Source of the DNA: Candidatus Aminicenantes bacterium
GTDB lineage: Bacteria > Acidobacteriota > Aminicenantia > Aminicenantales > UBA4085
Length of the DNA: 64,000 bases
Assembly (NCBI GenBank): GCA_026393855.1
Contig: JAPKZJ010000090.1
Location: 1-64,000 of the forward strand
Reading direction: 5' to 3'
Under the pieces are notes generated by a model, which did no database searches, was not told the origin of the DNA, and saw nothing but the letters and a program-made list of their open reading frames with translations. Each line of letters begins with the position of its first letter. The stretch's first letter is position 1. This document shows positions 1 to 8,653 of this stretch, piece after piece. Position numbers and translations under genes: made by a program.

Positions 1-142
1 TGTCTCGCGGAGCCTGCTCAAGACGTCCCTTCGGGCCAGCCTGGCCTGGATGTCGGCGCGGGGCGAATTCAGGGATCATGAGGGCAAGGAGATCCGCCGA
101 CGCTACCGCGAGCTTCTCCGGCGCAAGGGGAAGCTGTTATGA
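1..142 (+). CDS. C-terminal end of an unidentified protein (partial)
   Basis: An open frame entering from the left edge (codons in phase with base 2) ends in TGA at 140-142. It gives about 46 residues, basic at the end (…RRRYRELLRRKGKLL). The stop overlaps the ATG of the next glycosyltransferase as ATGA, the arrangement used throughout this genome for coupled genes, so it is probably the preceding gene of the same polysaccharide operon. The fragment is too short to assign a family. Confidence 0.6.
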   Translation, partial: VSRSLLKTSLRASLAWMSARGEFRDHEGKEIRRRYRELLRRKGKLL

Positions 143-1272
143 GCCGAAGGCGCGTCTTGGAGATGATCGACAAGCCTTTTCTGGGCGGCGGGCAGGCCGT
201 GCTCCTGTCGCTCGCCCGCGGCCTCGATAAAGCCCGCTTCGAAGTCGAGATCGGTGCCCAAGGTGGCGGCCCGCTCGAAAACGCGGCCCGCGAAGCGGGG
301 ATCCCGTTCCGTCCCTTGCCGTTCGGCGGCAAGCTCAAGCGGGGACTGGTGCGGGCGATCGCCCGCGATCTCAAAGCGAACCCGCCGGATATCCTTCACA
401 CCCATGGCGGGGTCGCCGGCCTTTATGGCCGCCTGGCCGCCCGCCGGGCCGGGGTGAAAGCTGTCGTTCACACCATCCACGGCATCCATTATCTCCATTA
501 CACCAATCCGGCGGCCCGTCTTGCCTTCGTCTTGCTGGAAAGATACTGCTCTCGCCGGACGGACGCCGTCGTGCTCGTCTCCCAAGCCGATCTGGATGAA
601 GCCGGGAAGCGGCGGCTGGCGCCCGTAGCCAATCTCAAGCTCGTCCGCAACGGGATCGACCTCGCTGGTACCGCCTCCGAGTCCTTCGCTGAACGAGTCG
701 AGTTCGCCCGGCTGCACTTGAACATCAGCGGTCCCATGATCGGGACGGTAGCCCGGCTCCATAGGCAGAAGGGGCTGATCCACCTCCTGCGCGCGGTTCC
801 GGCGATTTTTGAAGCGCATCCCGCGGTCCGAGTCCTTGTCGCCGGCGGCGGCGAGCTCGAGCCCAAGCTGCGGGTGGAGGTCAAACGCCTGCGGCTGGAC
901 CGCCGCTTCGCCATGCTCGGCGCCCGCCCCGACGCCCTCGAGCTGATGTCCCTTTTCGATATATTCGTCCTGCCGTCCCTGTGGGAAGGCCTGCCTCTGG
1001 TTTTGATCGAGGCCGCTTCCCTGGGCAAGCCGATCGTGGTCACGGACATCGGGGGGACGCGGGAGATCATCACCGACGGCGAGACGGGCCTGCTCGTCCC
1101 GCCCGCTGATCCCGCCGCCCTGGCCGCGGCTATAAACCGCCTTTTGTGCGATCCCGCCCTGGCCGCCCGCCTGGCGGCGAACGCCAAGTCGACGATCCCA
1201 CCCCGATTCACCCTGGATCGAATGGTTTCGGATTATTCGGAAATTTATTCCTCTTTATGCCCCCCAAAATAG
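139..1272 (+). CDS. GT4-family glycosyltransferase
   Basis: A 377-residue GT-B glycosyltransferase, expected to move a sugar from a nucleotide donor onto a lipid-linked or polysaccharide acceptor at the cytoplasmic face of the inner membrane. The N-terminal half carries the glycine loop (FLGGGQAVLLSLARGL, about residues 14-29) and the HTHG stretch near 93. The C-terminal half has the donor-binding region GTVARLHRQKGL (about 201) and the EX7E-type motif EGLPLVLIEA (about 283-292), followed by GGTREII. The start overlaps the upstream stop by 4 bases. The acceptor and sugar cannot be told from sequence. A non-coding gap with a dispersed repeat follows the gene. Confidence 0.88.
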   Translation: MSRRRVLEMIDKPFLGGGQAVLLSLARGLDKARFEVEIGAQGGGPLENAAREAGIPFRPLPFGGKLKRGLVRAIARDLKANPPDILHTHGGVAGLYGRLAARRAGVKAVVHTIHGIHYLHYTNPAARLAFVLLERYCSRRTDAVVLVSQADLDEAGKRRLAPVANLKLVRNGIDLAGTASESFAERVEFARLHLNISGPMIGTVARLHRQKGLIHLLRAVPAIFEAHPAVRVLVAGGGELEPKLRVEVKRLRLDRRFAMLGARPDALELMSLFDIFVLPSLWEGLPLVLIEAASLGKPIVVTDIGGTREIITDGETGLLVPPADPAALAAAINRLLCDPALAARLAANAKSTIPPRFTLDRMVSDYSEIYSSLCPPK

Positions 1273-1388
1273 GGTTTTTTCATTTCCTTGATAGTAAGAT
1301 CCATCTCCCAATTCCGGGAAAAGTCCGCGGTTCGGCGTGTGCCGTTGGGGGGCAACGGTATCATGCTGCGTGAACAGTTCCTTCTATA

Positions 1389-1790
1389 GCCATGATTCTG
1401 GCGAGGGAACAACGCAGCAAGACCGGCCAACGGCCAGGCTTTGCGCGGTCCTCGACGGGACGATTGCTTCAACGGTCCCCGCGAGGGCGAAACCGCGCGG
1501 GTTTAGCTTTTTTGCGCCCCTCTTCGAGGGAACCTGGCTGTGCAGGCGCCGAGGGATGTTTGAGCACGTAATGGTCATCGGGAACGAGACGGCGTGGGAG
1601 ATCGTGCGGATTTGGGAGAGCGATGGTGCGGAGTTCCGTCCTCGCGGGGACCGTCGAAGCGACGTCCCGACGAGGACTGCGAAGCGCTGAGGCGCCGAGC
1701 CAGAGAAGCGCAGGAGGGCGTTAAAAACCCGAAGCCGTCCTCGCGAGGACCGTTGAGGCAACTCTCCTGTCGAGGACGACCAAAGCGTCG
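1389..1790 (+). repeat. Dispersed MITE-like element, copy A (degenerate, three hairpin modules)
   Basis: Most of the gap between 1273 and 1886 is related to intergenic sequence at 12192-12600, 28524-28750 and 50699-51041. All four share the core GGGATGTTTGAGCACG (here about 1553-1568) and the flanking GGCCAACGG block. Copy A contains three forms of the GC-rich hairpin module (1444-1490, 1633-1688 and a degenerate one at 1736-1785). No credible gene lies here; short frames through it have no domain and recur only because the DNA repeats. Bases 1273-1388 show nothing recognisable. Confidence 0.7.
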
Positions 1791-1845
1791 CCGGACCGGA
1801 CTCCGCGACGCAGGCCCTGGAGATGGGAGACGAAGGCGGGGTAAA

Positions 1846-1875
1846 TTGACTTTCCCTGACCCCCCTCCATATAAT
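1846..1875 (+). promoter_or_regulatory. Sigma70-type promoter for the second glycosyltransferase
   Basis: TTGACT at 1846-1851 and a consensus TATAAT at 1870-1875 are separated by 18 bases. Initiation would fall at about 1882, only a few bases before the candidate ATGs at 1887 and 1896, so the transcript should have a very short or no leader. Confidence 0.75.
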
Positions 1876-1886
1876 CGGTGGCAGAA

Positions 1887-3005
1887 ATGGAAAAAATGCG
1901 CGTCGCCCTGGTCCACGACTGGCTGACGGGCCGGCGGGGGGGAGAGAAGGTTCTCGAAGCCCTGGCCGAGCTCTTCCCCGAGGCGCCGATCTACACCCTG
2001 TTCCACTTCAAGGGCAGCCAAGCCGCGGAGATCGAGGAGAAGGTTGTCCGAACGAGCTTTCTTCAACGGATGCCCTTCCTGAAGCGCCATTATCGCTGGT
2101 ACCTTCCCCTGTACCCCATGGCGGCCGAGATGTTCGATCTGCAGGCCTACGACCTCGTCATCTCCAGTTCGCACTGCGTCGCCAAAGGGATCATTCCCCA
2201 TCCGGACGCCCTGCACGTTTCCTATGTCCATTCCCCCGTCCGCTATGCCTGGAATCAATACTGGGCCTACTTCGGTCCCGGGAAACTCGGCGTGTTTTCC
2301 AAGCTGTTGATTCCGCCGATGATCCATGCGCTGCGTCAATGGGACGTGACGTCGGCGGCCCGGGTCGACCACTTCGTGGCCAACGCCGGAGCGGTCGCCC
2401 GCCGAATCGAAAAGTATTACCGGCGGCCCGCCGCCGTTATCCATCCCCCGGTGGATACGGAATTCTTCACTCTCGGCGAGGCGGCTCCCGCCAGGAATTT
2501 TGACCTGATCGTGACCGCGCTGGTCCCCTATAAGCGGGTCGATCTGGCCGTAGCGGCTTACAATCGGAACGGACTTCCCCTCAAGATCGTGGGCGACGGA
2601 CCGGATTACAAGGCCCTTAAGGCGGCCGCCAAGCCCAACCTCGAATTCACCGGCGCCCTGGGCGGCAGCGATCTTCGCGAGATCTACCGGAACGCCCGGC
2701 TCTACCTCTTGCCGGGGGAAGAGGACTTCGGGATCTCCGTCGTCGAAGCCCAGGCTTGCGGGACCCCGGTCGTGGCTTTTGGCCGGGGCGGAGCCACGGA
2801 AACCGTCCTGGACGGCGTCACCGGACTCTTCTTCAAGACTCCGAATGTGGAGGGGCTTCTGGGCGCTCTTGACAAATTCCGGGGCCTGGCCTTTAATAGC
2901 CGGGCCGTTCGGGAGCATGCGCTCCTGTTCTCCGGCGACCGTTTCAAGAGCCGAATCAGCGATTTCCTCCAAGCCAAGTGGCGGGAGTCCAAGGAAAAGC
3001 CGTGA
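1887..3005 (+). CDS. GT4-family (mannosyl-type) glycosyltransferase
   Basis: About 372 residues. The N-terminus MRVALVHDWLTG..GGEKVLE is typical of WbaZ-like GT4 enzymes of O-antigen and capsule synthesis. Further landmarks are HSPVRYAWNQY (about residues 115-125), the nucleotide-sugar loop VPYKRVDLAV, and EDFGISVVEAQACGTPVVAF with the two glutamates of the EX7E motif near 275. An in-frame GTG at 1878 and ATG at 1896 are alternatives; 1896 gives the family-like N-terminus, while 1887 has a weak GGTGG six bases upstream. The stop overlaps the next start (GTGA), so it is coupled to the sugar-phosphate transferase and likely adds the second or third sugar. Confidence 0.87.
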   Translation: MEKMRVALVHDWLTGRRGGEKVLEALAELFPEAPIYTLFHFKGSQAAEIEEKVVRTSFLQRMPFLKRHYRWYLPLYPMAAEMFDLQAYDLVISSSHCVAKGIIPHPDALHVSYVHSPVRYAWNQYWAYFGPGKLGVFSKLLIPPMIHALRQWDVTSAARVDHFVANAGAVARRIEKYYRRPAAVIHPPVDTEFFTLGEAAPARNFDLIVTALVPYKRVDLAVAAYNRNGLPLKIVGDGPDYKALKAAAKPNLEFTGALGGSDLREIYRNARLYLLPGEEDFGISVVEAQACGTPVVAFGRGGATETVLDGVTGLFFKTPNVEGLLGALDKFRGLAFNSRAVREHALLFSGDRFKSRISDFLQAKWRESKEKP

Positions 3006-4453
3006 TCGCCAAACATCGGGCCCGCCTGTCGGGTCTTTTTATTCTCAGCGACGTCCTGGCCATCGTCCTGTCCTTCCTCTACACATACTTATTCCGATTT
3101 TACGCCTACATCCTGCCGGTCGATCCGGTCAAAGGCGTACCCCGGATCGGGTCTTACCTGATCCTCCTGCCGATCTTTTTGGCCGCCCATCTTGGGGTCT
3201 TCTATCTGCAGGGCTTCTACAAGGCCCGCCTGCGGCGGACGAAGCTTGAGGATTTCGTCTACATCTGTTTAAACTCCCTGCTCTCGGTCATGATCGTCCT
3301 GGGCCTGTTGAGCTATTTCAACGCCTACACCCAGGGCGCCGCGCCCCTCTTCCGATTCAACCTGATTAAGCTGTCGCATGTCTTCCTAGCCATCTACGCC
3401 GTGGCCGTCGTCTTCACCATCTCCTTTTTCCGCAACCAGATCTACTACTTCATGAACCGCCGCTACGCCCGCGGCCAGAACCTGCAAAACGTCCTGATCG
3501 TCGGAGCCGGCGAACAGGGCCGCACGGTGGCCCAGAAGCTGATCGAGTATAAGGACCTGGGCTTCGTCATCAAAGGCTTCCTGGACGACGATAGGCCGGT
3601 CGGAGAGATGATCGTGGTCGACGGCGGACTGCCGGTGCTCGGCCGGGCGGCCGATATCGGGGCCGTCATCGAGGCCCAAGCCATCCAGGAAGTCTATGTC
3701 GCTCTCAGCCTGGCCAACTACGCCGAGATCGTGGAGACCCTCCAGATCGTCAACAAGTATCCGGTCAACGTCCGGATCGTGCCCGATCTATTCCAGCTTC
3801 TGACCCTTAAGGCGATGGTCCACGACCTGGACGGCTTCCCGGTCATTTCCATCGACGAGGTCCCGTTGCAGGGCGCGGCCAAGATGGTCAAACGTTCGAT
3901 GGACATCGGGGTTTCGGGGCTGAGCCTCCTCTTGTTGTCCCCGGTCTTTCTGATCGTGGCCGTCCTGATCAAGCTGACCTCGCGCGGTCCCGTCTTCTAT
4001 CATCAGGAGCGGGTGGGCAACGACGGCCGGCGGTTCCGCATCCACAAGTTTCGGACCATGATCTGCAACGCCGAGACGAACGGACCGCAGATGTGCCAGC
4101 CCGACGACCCCCGGATGACCCGGATCGGTCGTTTCCTGCGCAAATACAGCATCGACGAGGTGCCTCAGCTGGTCAATATTTTCAGGGGCGAGATGAGCCT
4201 GGTCGGCCCGCGGGCCGAGCGGCCCGAGTTCGTCAAGGAATTCACCGAGGCCATCCCCAAGTACATGCTCCGCCACAAGGTCCGGGCCGGCCTGACGGGT
4301 TGGGCCCAGGTCCACGGCCTGCGCCAGGACACCTCGATCGAGAAGCGGCTGGAGTATGACTTCTTCTACATCCAGAACTGGTCGCTGCTCTTCGACCTCA
4401 AGATCCTCTGGAAGACGCTCCGCGGCGGCTTCATCGACAAGAGCGTCAAGTAG
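3002..4453 (+). CDS. Polyprenyl-phosphate glycosylphosphotransferase (WcaJ/PglC-like large form)
   Basis: A 483-residue integral membrane enzyme that transfers a sugar-1-phosphate to undecaprenyl phosphate, the committed step of exopolysaccharide or O-antigen synthesis. The N-terminal region (about 10-150) has four hydrophobic segments. A Rossmann-like CoA_binding_3 domain follows with VLIVGAGEQGRTVAQKL near 164. The C-terminal catalytic domain starts at KRSMDIGVS (about 297), with a membrane re-entrant segment, the KFRTM motif (about 349), SIDEVPQL and the GLTGWAQV block. The GTG start at 3002 overlaps the previous stop and has AAGGAAA upstream; an earlier in-frame GTG at 2978 lies inside the previous gene. 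The gene ends 3 bases from convergent pgsA. Confidence 0.92.
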   Translation: MIAKHRARLSGLFILSDVLAIVLSFLYTYLFRFYAYILPVDPVKGVPRIGSYLILLPIFLAAHLGVFYLQGFYKARLRRTKLEDFVYICLNSLLSVMIVLGLLSYFNAYTQGAAPLFRFNLIKLSHVFLAIYAVAVVFTISFFRNQIYYFMNRRYARGQNLQNVLIVGAGEQGRTVAQKLIEYKDLGFVIKGFLDDDRPVGEMIVVDGGLPVLGRAADIGAVIEAQAIQEVYVALSLANYAEIVETLQIVNKYPVNVRIVPDLFQLLTLKAMVHDLDGFPVISIDEVPLQGAAKMVKRSMDIGVSGLSLLLLSPVFLIVAVLIKLTSRGPVFYHQERVGNDGRRFRIHKFRTMICNAETNGPQMCQPDDPRMTRIGRFLRKYSIDEVPQLVNIFRGEMSLVGPRAERPEFVKEFTEAIPKYMLRHKVRAGLTGWAQVHGLRQDTSIEKRLEYDFFYIQNWSLLFDLKILWKTLRGGFIDKSVK

Positions 4454-4456
4454 GCT

Positions 4457-5056
4457 TCAGGCCCGTCGGGCCCGGCGTTCGCGGGCCGTCCGCAGGCCGT
4501 AGAGGAAGTAATCGACCCCCGATCCGAACGTCAGCGCCGCCGTGAGGATGTAGAACCAGGCCATCCAGCCGGGAGCTTTCCCCAAGTCGTTGAGCAGCAG
4601 GACGAGAAAGACCGTGCCCATCTGGAAAGCGGTGCTGAATTTCCCCAGGAGCGAAGGCGGAAACGTCGTCTGCCGCCAGCCCAGGTAGGCGATCAAAGCC
4701 CCGGCCGCGATCAGCAGGTCGCGGCCGAAGATAAGCAGCGTCAGAGCCAGCGGCAGAGCGTTGGGCCGGGCCAGGGGCCGTATGGTCAGGAGGATGGTAG
4801 CGGCGGCCATGAGCAGCTTGTCGCCGGCCGGGTCGAGGATCATGCCCAGCTTCGTCCGGACGTCGAGCATGCGGGCCGCCAGCCCGTCCAAAAAATCGCT
4901 GACTCCGGCGACGAAGAAGATGATCAAAGCCTCCCGCGACCGGTGGTTGAGGACGGCCCAGACGAAGACCGGGGCCAGCAGGATGCGGAAAAAACTGATT
5001 AGGTTCGGGACGGTCCACACGTCCGAGCGCAGGCCGTCGGTGCGGGCCCGTTTCAT
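4457..5056 (-). CDS. pgsA: CDP-diacylglycerol-glycerol-3-phosphate 3-phosphatidyltransferase
   Basis: A 199-residue membrane enzyme of the CDP-alcohol phosphatidyltransferase family. It makes phosphatidylglycerol phosphate from CDP-diacylglycerol and glycerol-3-phosphate at the inner membrane. The family signature (D..DG..AR … G…D…D) is intact: DFLDGLAARMLD, then TKLGMILDPAGDKLL (about residues 56-85). Several hydrophobic helices surround it and the length is normal. It is the last gene of the long minus-strand operon, 16 bases after the TPR lipoprotein stop. Phosphatidylserine or cardiolipin synthases of the same superfamily are alternatives, but the motif context and N-terminal NLISFFRIL favour PgsA. 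Confidence 0.9.
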   Translation of the reverse strand: MKRARTDGLRSDVWTVPNLISFFRILLAPVFVWAVLNHRSREALIIFFVAGVSDFLDGLAARMLDVRTKLGMILDPAGDKLLMAAATILLTIRPLARPNALPLALTLLIFGRDLLIAAGALIAYLGWRQTTFPPSLLGKFSTAFQMGTVFLVLLLNDLGKAPGWMAWFYILTAALTFGSGVDYFLYGLRTARERRARRA

Positions 5057-5072
5057 GCCGGGAGGCGCTCCC

Positions 5073-6398
5073 TCAACGGGCCAACCCGGCCAGCAGATCG
5101 AGAATCCGCACCGCGTCGCGGCCGGTCACCGCAAGCTCCGGTTTGAAGGTCCGGTCGGGGGCCAGCTCCATCAGGCCGTAGGCGATGGACTGGGCCACCG
5201 GCATGAAGTAGAAATGCTCTTGCGGCACATCGGCGATCCGGATGCGGTCGAGAGGGATCTGGGGCAGGATTTTGCTGCCGTTCTTCTTGAGCACCTCGAT
5301 CAGCCGCGAGAGGGTCTCGGCGAACTCGGCCCGGTTCAGGGTCTTCTTGGGCTGGAAGGTGTGATTGGAATAAACCTCCAGGATGCCCAACGCCGCCACT
5401 TTGACGATGTACCGCTGGGCCCAGGAAGTCGTGATATCGACGATGACGGGCGTCTTGGGGTTGAGATCGGCTAAGATTTCCCGGAATTGGACGCCGATCA
5501 GGGCGGCCGCGTCCTCCTTGGCCAGAGACGGGGCCGAGGCGATGCCGGCGAATTGGTCGGGCAGGTCGACGACCCCCAGCCTGTTCTTAATCTGCTCGAT
5601 GCGGTCCTTGGCGGCTTTTTCCTGCGGAGCCAGCGTGACGATCTGCTCGTAGATTTCGAGACTCCGCGACCATTGGCCCGATTTATACAAGGCGTCGGCG
5701 AAATCCCGCAGCAACCCCACGTCCTCGGCCCGCTCGTCTCCGGCCGCCTTCATGTGCAGATAGGCGCTGTGGAAGTCCTTTTCCTTTATGAAGAGGCGGG
5801 CCAGGGCGGTGTGGGCGCCTTTGAGCCGGGGCGAATACTCCAGGGCCTGGAGATAAGCGGACTTGCTTTTCTCCGTCTCCCCGGCCGCCGCGGCCCGCTC
5901 GGCCTCGGCCATGGCGGCGTCGGTCAGCGTCTCGGCCAGAGCCCCGGAGTTCTTCCGGGCGAAGGCGTTCTCCGGGTCTCTTTTCAGGGCCTCCAGGTAC
6001 ATCCGGTGGGCTTGTTCGTTTTGGCCCGTTTTCTGGTAGACCTGGCCCAAGCCCAAGTAGGAGACGATCATCTCGGGCTGCAGCTCGAGCGACCGCTGCA
6101 GGTAATCCTCGGCGGAGGGCAGGTTTTCGTCGATGATGGCGAGGTAGCCGAGGCCGGCCGCGACGAAGGGATTGTCCTGCCGGAGCTTGGCGAACAGCCG
6201 GCGGGCTTTGTCCGACCGGCCTTCGCGAAGCGCCGTCCAGGCGTCCTGGACGGCGATGCGCTCGTCCAGGGTCAGGCTGGCCGCCGCGCCCGGCGAGGGA
6301 GGCTCGATGTAAATATTCGGCCGAACGATCGGCCCCGTCATGCAGGCGGCCAGGCCGCCCAGGATCAGGGCGATCAGCAGGATCGGTTTCCTCATCAA
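5073..6398 (-). CDS. TPR lipoprotein with C-terminal SLH-like region
   Basis: 441 residues. The N-terminus has a hydrophobic signal ending in the lipobox LAAC (Cys19), so it should be a membrane-anchored lipoprotein. Residues about 45-290 form tetratricopeptide repeats (for example AGLGYLAIIDENLPSAEDYL and YLGLGQVYQKTGQNEQAHRM), a scaffold for protein-protein contacts. The C-terminus (about 330-441) has two segments resembling S-layer homology motifs (FQPKKTLNRAEFAETLSRL and FKPELAVTGRDAVRIL), which in other proteins bind cell-wall polymers or act as assembly modules. The start overlaps the hflX stop by 4 bases. No enzymatic function is indicated. Confidence 0.8.
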   Translation of the reverse strand: MMRKPILLIALILGGLAACMTGPIVRPNIYIEPPSPGAAASLTLDERIAVQDAWTALREGRSDKARRLFAKLRQDNPFVAAGLGYLAIIDENLPSAEDYLQRSLELQPEMIVSYLGLGQVYQKTGQNEQAHRMYLEALKRDPENAFARKNSGALAETLTDAAMAEAERAAAAGETEKSKSAYLQALEYSPRLKGAHTALARLFIKEKDFHSAYLHMKAAGDERAEDVGLLRDFADALYKSGQWSRSLEIYEQIVTLAPQEKAAKDRIEQIKNRLGVVDLPDQFAGIASAPSLAKEDAAALIGVQFREILADLNPKTPVIVDITTSWAQRYIVKVAALGILEVYSNHTFQPKKTLNRAEFAETLSRLIEVLKKNGSKILPQIPLDRIRIADVPQEHFYFMPVAQSIAYGLMELAPDRTFKPELAVTGRDAVRILDLLAGLAR

Positions 6399-7663
6399 AG
6401 CTCTCCTCGTCCGCCTTCGATATAAGGGAGATAGGATATCATGCCTTTGGGATCTGCCATGACCCGCACCTCATAATAATCCCCGTGCTCCTGCTTTTTC
6501 AAGATCAGAGTCCAGCGGGCCAGGGAGTCGAGGAGGCCGACCCGGTCCCGCGGGATGCGCAGATCGAAAGTCTTGAGGCCGCGGTATAGGAGAGGCCGCA
6601 GCCGCCGTTCCAGGGCATCCAGGCCGTCTCCAGTCCGGGCCGAAAGGTAAACGGAGTCGGATTCGGGCCCGTCGTTGCGGGCCAGCCAGGCCTCGGCGTC
6701 GGGCAGGCGGTCGATCTTGTTGTAGACGAGCAGGCGCGGGATGTCGCCGGCCCCGATTTCGTCCAGGATTCGGGTCACGGCCTCGGCCTGGGATTCGGAC
6801 CCCTCGGACCCGTGGTCGATGATGTGCAAGATGACGTCGGATTCCAGGACCTCTTCCAGAGTGGCCTTGAACGAGGTGACCAATTGCGGCGGCAGCTTGC
6901 GGATGAAGCCGACCGTATCGCTGAGGAAATAGAGCAGACCGTCCGCCAGCTGGACCCGCCGGACGAGAGGGTCCAGGGTGGCGAACAACTGGGGCGAGGT
7001 CCAGGTCGACTCCCCGGCCAGGCGGTTGAACAAGGTCGACTTGCCGACGCTCGTGTAGCCGACCAGCGCCACGAGGGGGATAAGGCTCTTGCGGCGGCTC
7101 TGCCGCTGGCCCGCCCGGCGGGTCTGCAGGCCGCGGATCTGGTCCTTGATGCGGGACATCCGCAGCTCGATCCGGCGGCGGTCGACCTCGAGCTTCGTCT
7201 CGCCCGGGCCGCGCGTGCCGATGCCGCCGCCCAGCCGGGACATCTGGATGCCCTTCCCGCCCAGCCGCGGCAGGAGATAGCTCAACTGGGCCAGCTCGAC
7301 CTGGAGCTTGCCCTCGGTCGAGCGGGCTCGGCGGGCGAAGATGTCCAGGATGACCTGGGTCCGGTCGATGACCCGCACACCCAGCTCCTTCTCCAAGTTC
7401 CGTCCCTGGCTGGGGCTCAAGCTGACGTCGAAGACGACCAAATCAGCGTCCTTGTCCTCGACCAGCCAGCCGATCTCCTCGGCCTTGCCCTCGCCGATAT
7501 AGGTCTTGGGGTTGATCGAGGGGCGGATCTGCAGGACCGACTCCAGGACTACGGCGCCGGCGGCCCGGACGAGCCCCCCAAGCTCCGCCAGCGATTCCTC
7601 GGCTTCAATCTTTTCCCTGGCGTTGCGGGCCAGGCTGACCAAGACGGCTTTTTCCATGTTCAC
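6395..7663 (-). CDS. hflX: Ribosome-associated GTPase HflX
   Basis: A 422-residue translational GTPase that binds the 50S subunit and splits or rescues stalled ribosomes. The N-terminal HflX domain has the PSINPKTYIGEGKAEE block. A helical linker with the glycine-rich GGKGIQMSRLGGGIGTRGPGE sequence precedes the G domain: G1 GYTSVGKST (about residue 200), G3 DTVGFIRKLP, and G4 in YNKIDRLPD. Length is normal. It overlaps miaA upstream and the TPR lipoprotein downstream by 4 bases each. The miaA-hflX pairing is widely conserved; hfq, which separates them in enterobacteria, is absent here. Confidence 0.95.
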   Translation of the reverse strand: MNMEKAVLVSLARNAREKIEAEESLAELGGLVRAAGAVVLESVLQIRPSINPKTYIGEGKAEEIGWLVEDKDADLVVFDVSLSPSQGRNLEKELGVRVIDRTQVILDIFARRARSTEGKLQVELAQLSYLLPRLGGKGIQMSRLGGGIGTRGPGETKLEVDRRRIELRMSRIKDQIRGLQTRRAGQRQSRRKSLIPLVALVGYTSVGKSTLFNRLAGESTWTSPQLFATLDPLVRRVQLADGLLYFLSDTVGFIRKLPPQLVTSFKATLEEVLESDVILHIIDHGSEGSESQAEAVTRILDEIGAGDIPRLLVYNKIDRLPDAEAWLARNDGPESDSVYLSARTGDGLDALERRLRPLLYRGLKTFDLRIPRDRVGLLDSLARWTLILKKQEHGDYYEVRVMADPKGMISYLPYIEGGRGEL

Positions 7664-8598
7664 CTCAAGCTCGATTCGATGAAAGCGGCGACCCCGTCGA
7701 CGTCGTCGGCGGCAAACCAGTGCAGATCTTCCATGCGCCGGAACCAGGTCATCTGGCGCTTGGCGTAGCGGCGGGTATCCATGGCGGTCCGGGCGGCGGC
7801 CTCCGCGGCCGGGATCTCGCCGTGCAGGACCGCCAGGGCGTGGCGATAGCCGAGAGCCCGGAAGGGCGGGGCCGACTCGTCCAAGCCCGAGGCTAAAAGC
7901 CCCCTCACCTCGTCCAAAAGCCCGCCTTCGAACATGCGGGCGATCCGGGCCTCGATCCGCCGGCAGAGCTCGGCCCGCTCCCGCTCCAGCCCGATCCGGA
8001 TCGTCCGGTAGCCGGGGACGAATCCAGCGGTGCGGCGGAAATGCTCGGACAATGCGATCCCGGTCACGGCCTGAACTTCCAAGGCCCTGATGATGCGGAT
8101 GCGGTCGCGGCGGCCGATCTTGGCGGCATAAACGGGATCGACGGCCTCCAGCCGGGCGTAGAGGGCCTCCAGGCCGTTCCGCCGCAAATCCTCCTCCAAG
8201 GCCGATCGGACGGCATCCTCCCGGCCCGGGCCCGGGAACAATCCGTCGAGGAGGGCCTTGACGTAAAGGCCCGTCCCGCCGACGACCATCGGCAGGCGGC
8301 CGCGGGCCGTGATGTCGAAGATCGCCTCGGAGGCCAGGGCGGCGAAGTCGGCGGCCGTGAATTGATCCCGACCGTCCCGGATGTCGAGCAGATGATGAGG
8401 GACGCGGCGGCGCTCTTCCGGGCCGGGCTTGTCGGTGCCGATGTCGAAGCCGCGATAGACCTGCATCGAGTCGCAGTTGACGATCTCGCCGCCGAACCGC
8501 TCAGCCAGGGAGACGGCTAGGGCGGTCTTGCCGACCGCGGTCGGGCCGACCACGAGGACCAGGACGCGGCCGTCAGAGGACGATGCGGATGAAGGCAT
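7660..8598 (-). CDS. miaA: tRNA dimethylallyltransferase
   Basis: A 312-residue enzyme that transfers a dimethylallyl group to adenosine-37 of tRNAs reading UNN codons. P-loop GPTAVGKT at residues 17-24 and the substrate-contacting DSMQVYRGFDIGTDKP near 43 are intact, followed by PHHLLDI and GGTGLYVKALLDG. The C-terminal RYAKRQMTWFRR tRNA-binding stretch is present. The chosen ATG gives a slightly long N-terminus (about 10 residues before the first beta strand) and lies 26 bases inside the preceding microprotein gene. The stop overlaps hflX by 4 bases. Confidence 0.95.
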   Translation of the reverse strand: MPSSASSSDGRVLVLVVGPTAVGKTALAVSLAERFGGEIVNCDSMQVYRGFDIGTDKPGPEERRRVPHHLLDIRDGRDQFTAADFAALASEAIFDITARGRLPMVVGGTGLYVKALLDGLFPGPGREDAVRSALEEDLRRNGLEALYARLEAVDPVYAAKIGRRDRIRIIRALEVQAVTGIALSEHFRRTAGFVPGYRTIRIGLERERAELCRRIEARIARMFEGGLLDEVRGLLASGLDESAPPFRALGYRHALAVLHGEIPAAEAAARTAMDTRRYAKRQMTWFRRMEDLHWFAADDVDGVAAFIESSLR

Positions 8599-8653
8599 AG
8601 GCCGCCAGGAGAGTCAGAAAGATGAGTCCGGCCAGGATCTGACGCCGGTTCAT
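8573..8653 (-). CDS. 26-residue single-span membrane microprotein
   Basis: A short frame of ATG plus 25 codons and TGA. It begins MNRRQILAG and continues as an almost uninterrupted hydrophobic stretch (LIFLTLLAAYAFI) ending RIVL, which looks like one transmembrane helix with a positively charged start. Its ATG overlaps the stop of the DUF4388 gene (ATGA) and its end overlaps the miaA start region by 26 bases, so it sits in the chain of coupled overlaps seen in this operon. Existence is inferred from that coupling and from composition; function is unknown. It could also be a coupling leader for miaA. Confidence 0.45.
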   Translation of the reverse strand: MNRRQILAGLIFLTLLAAYAFIRIVL

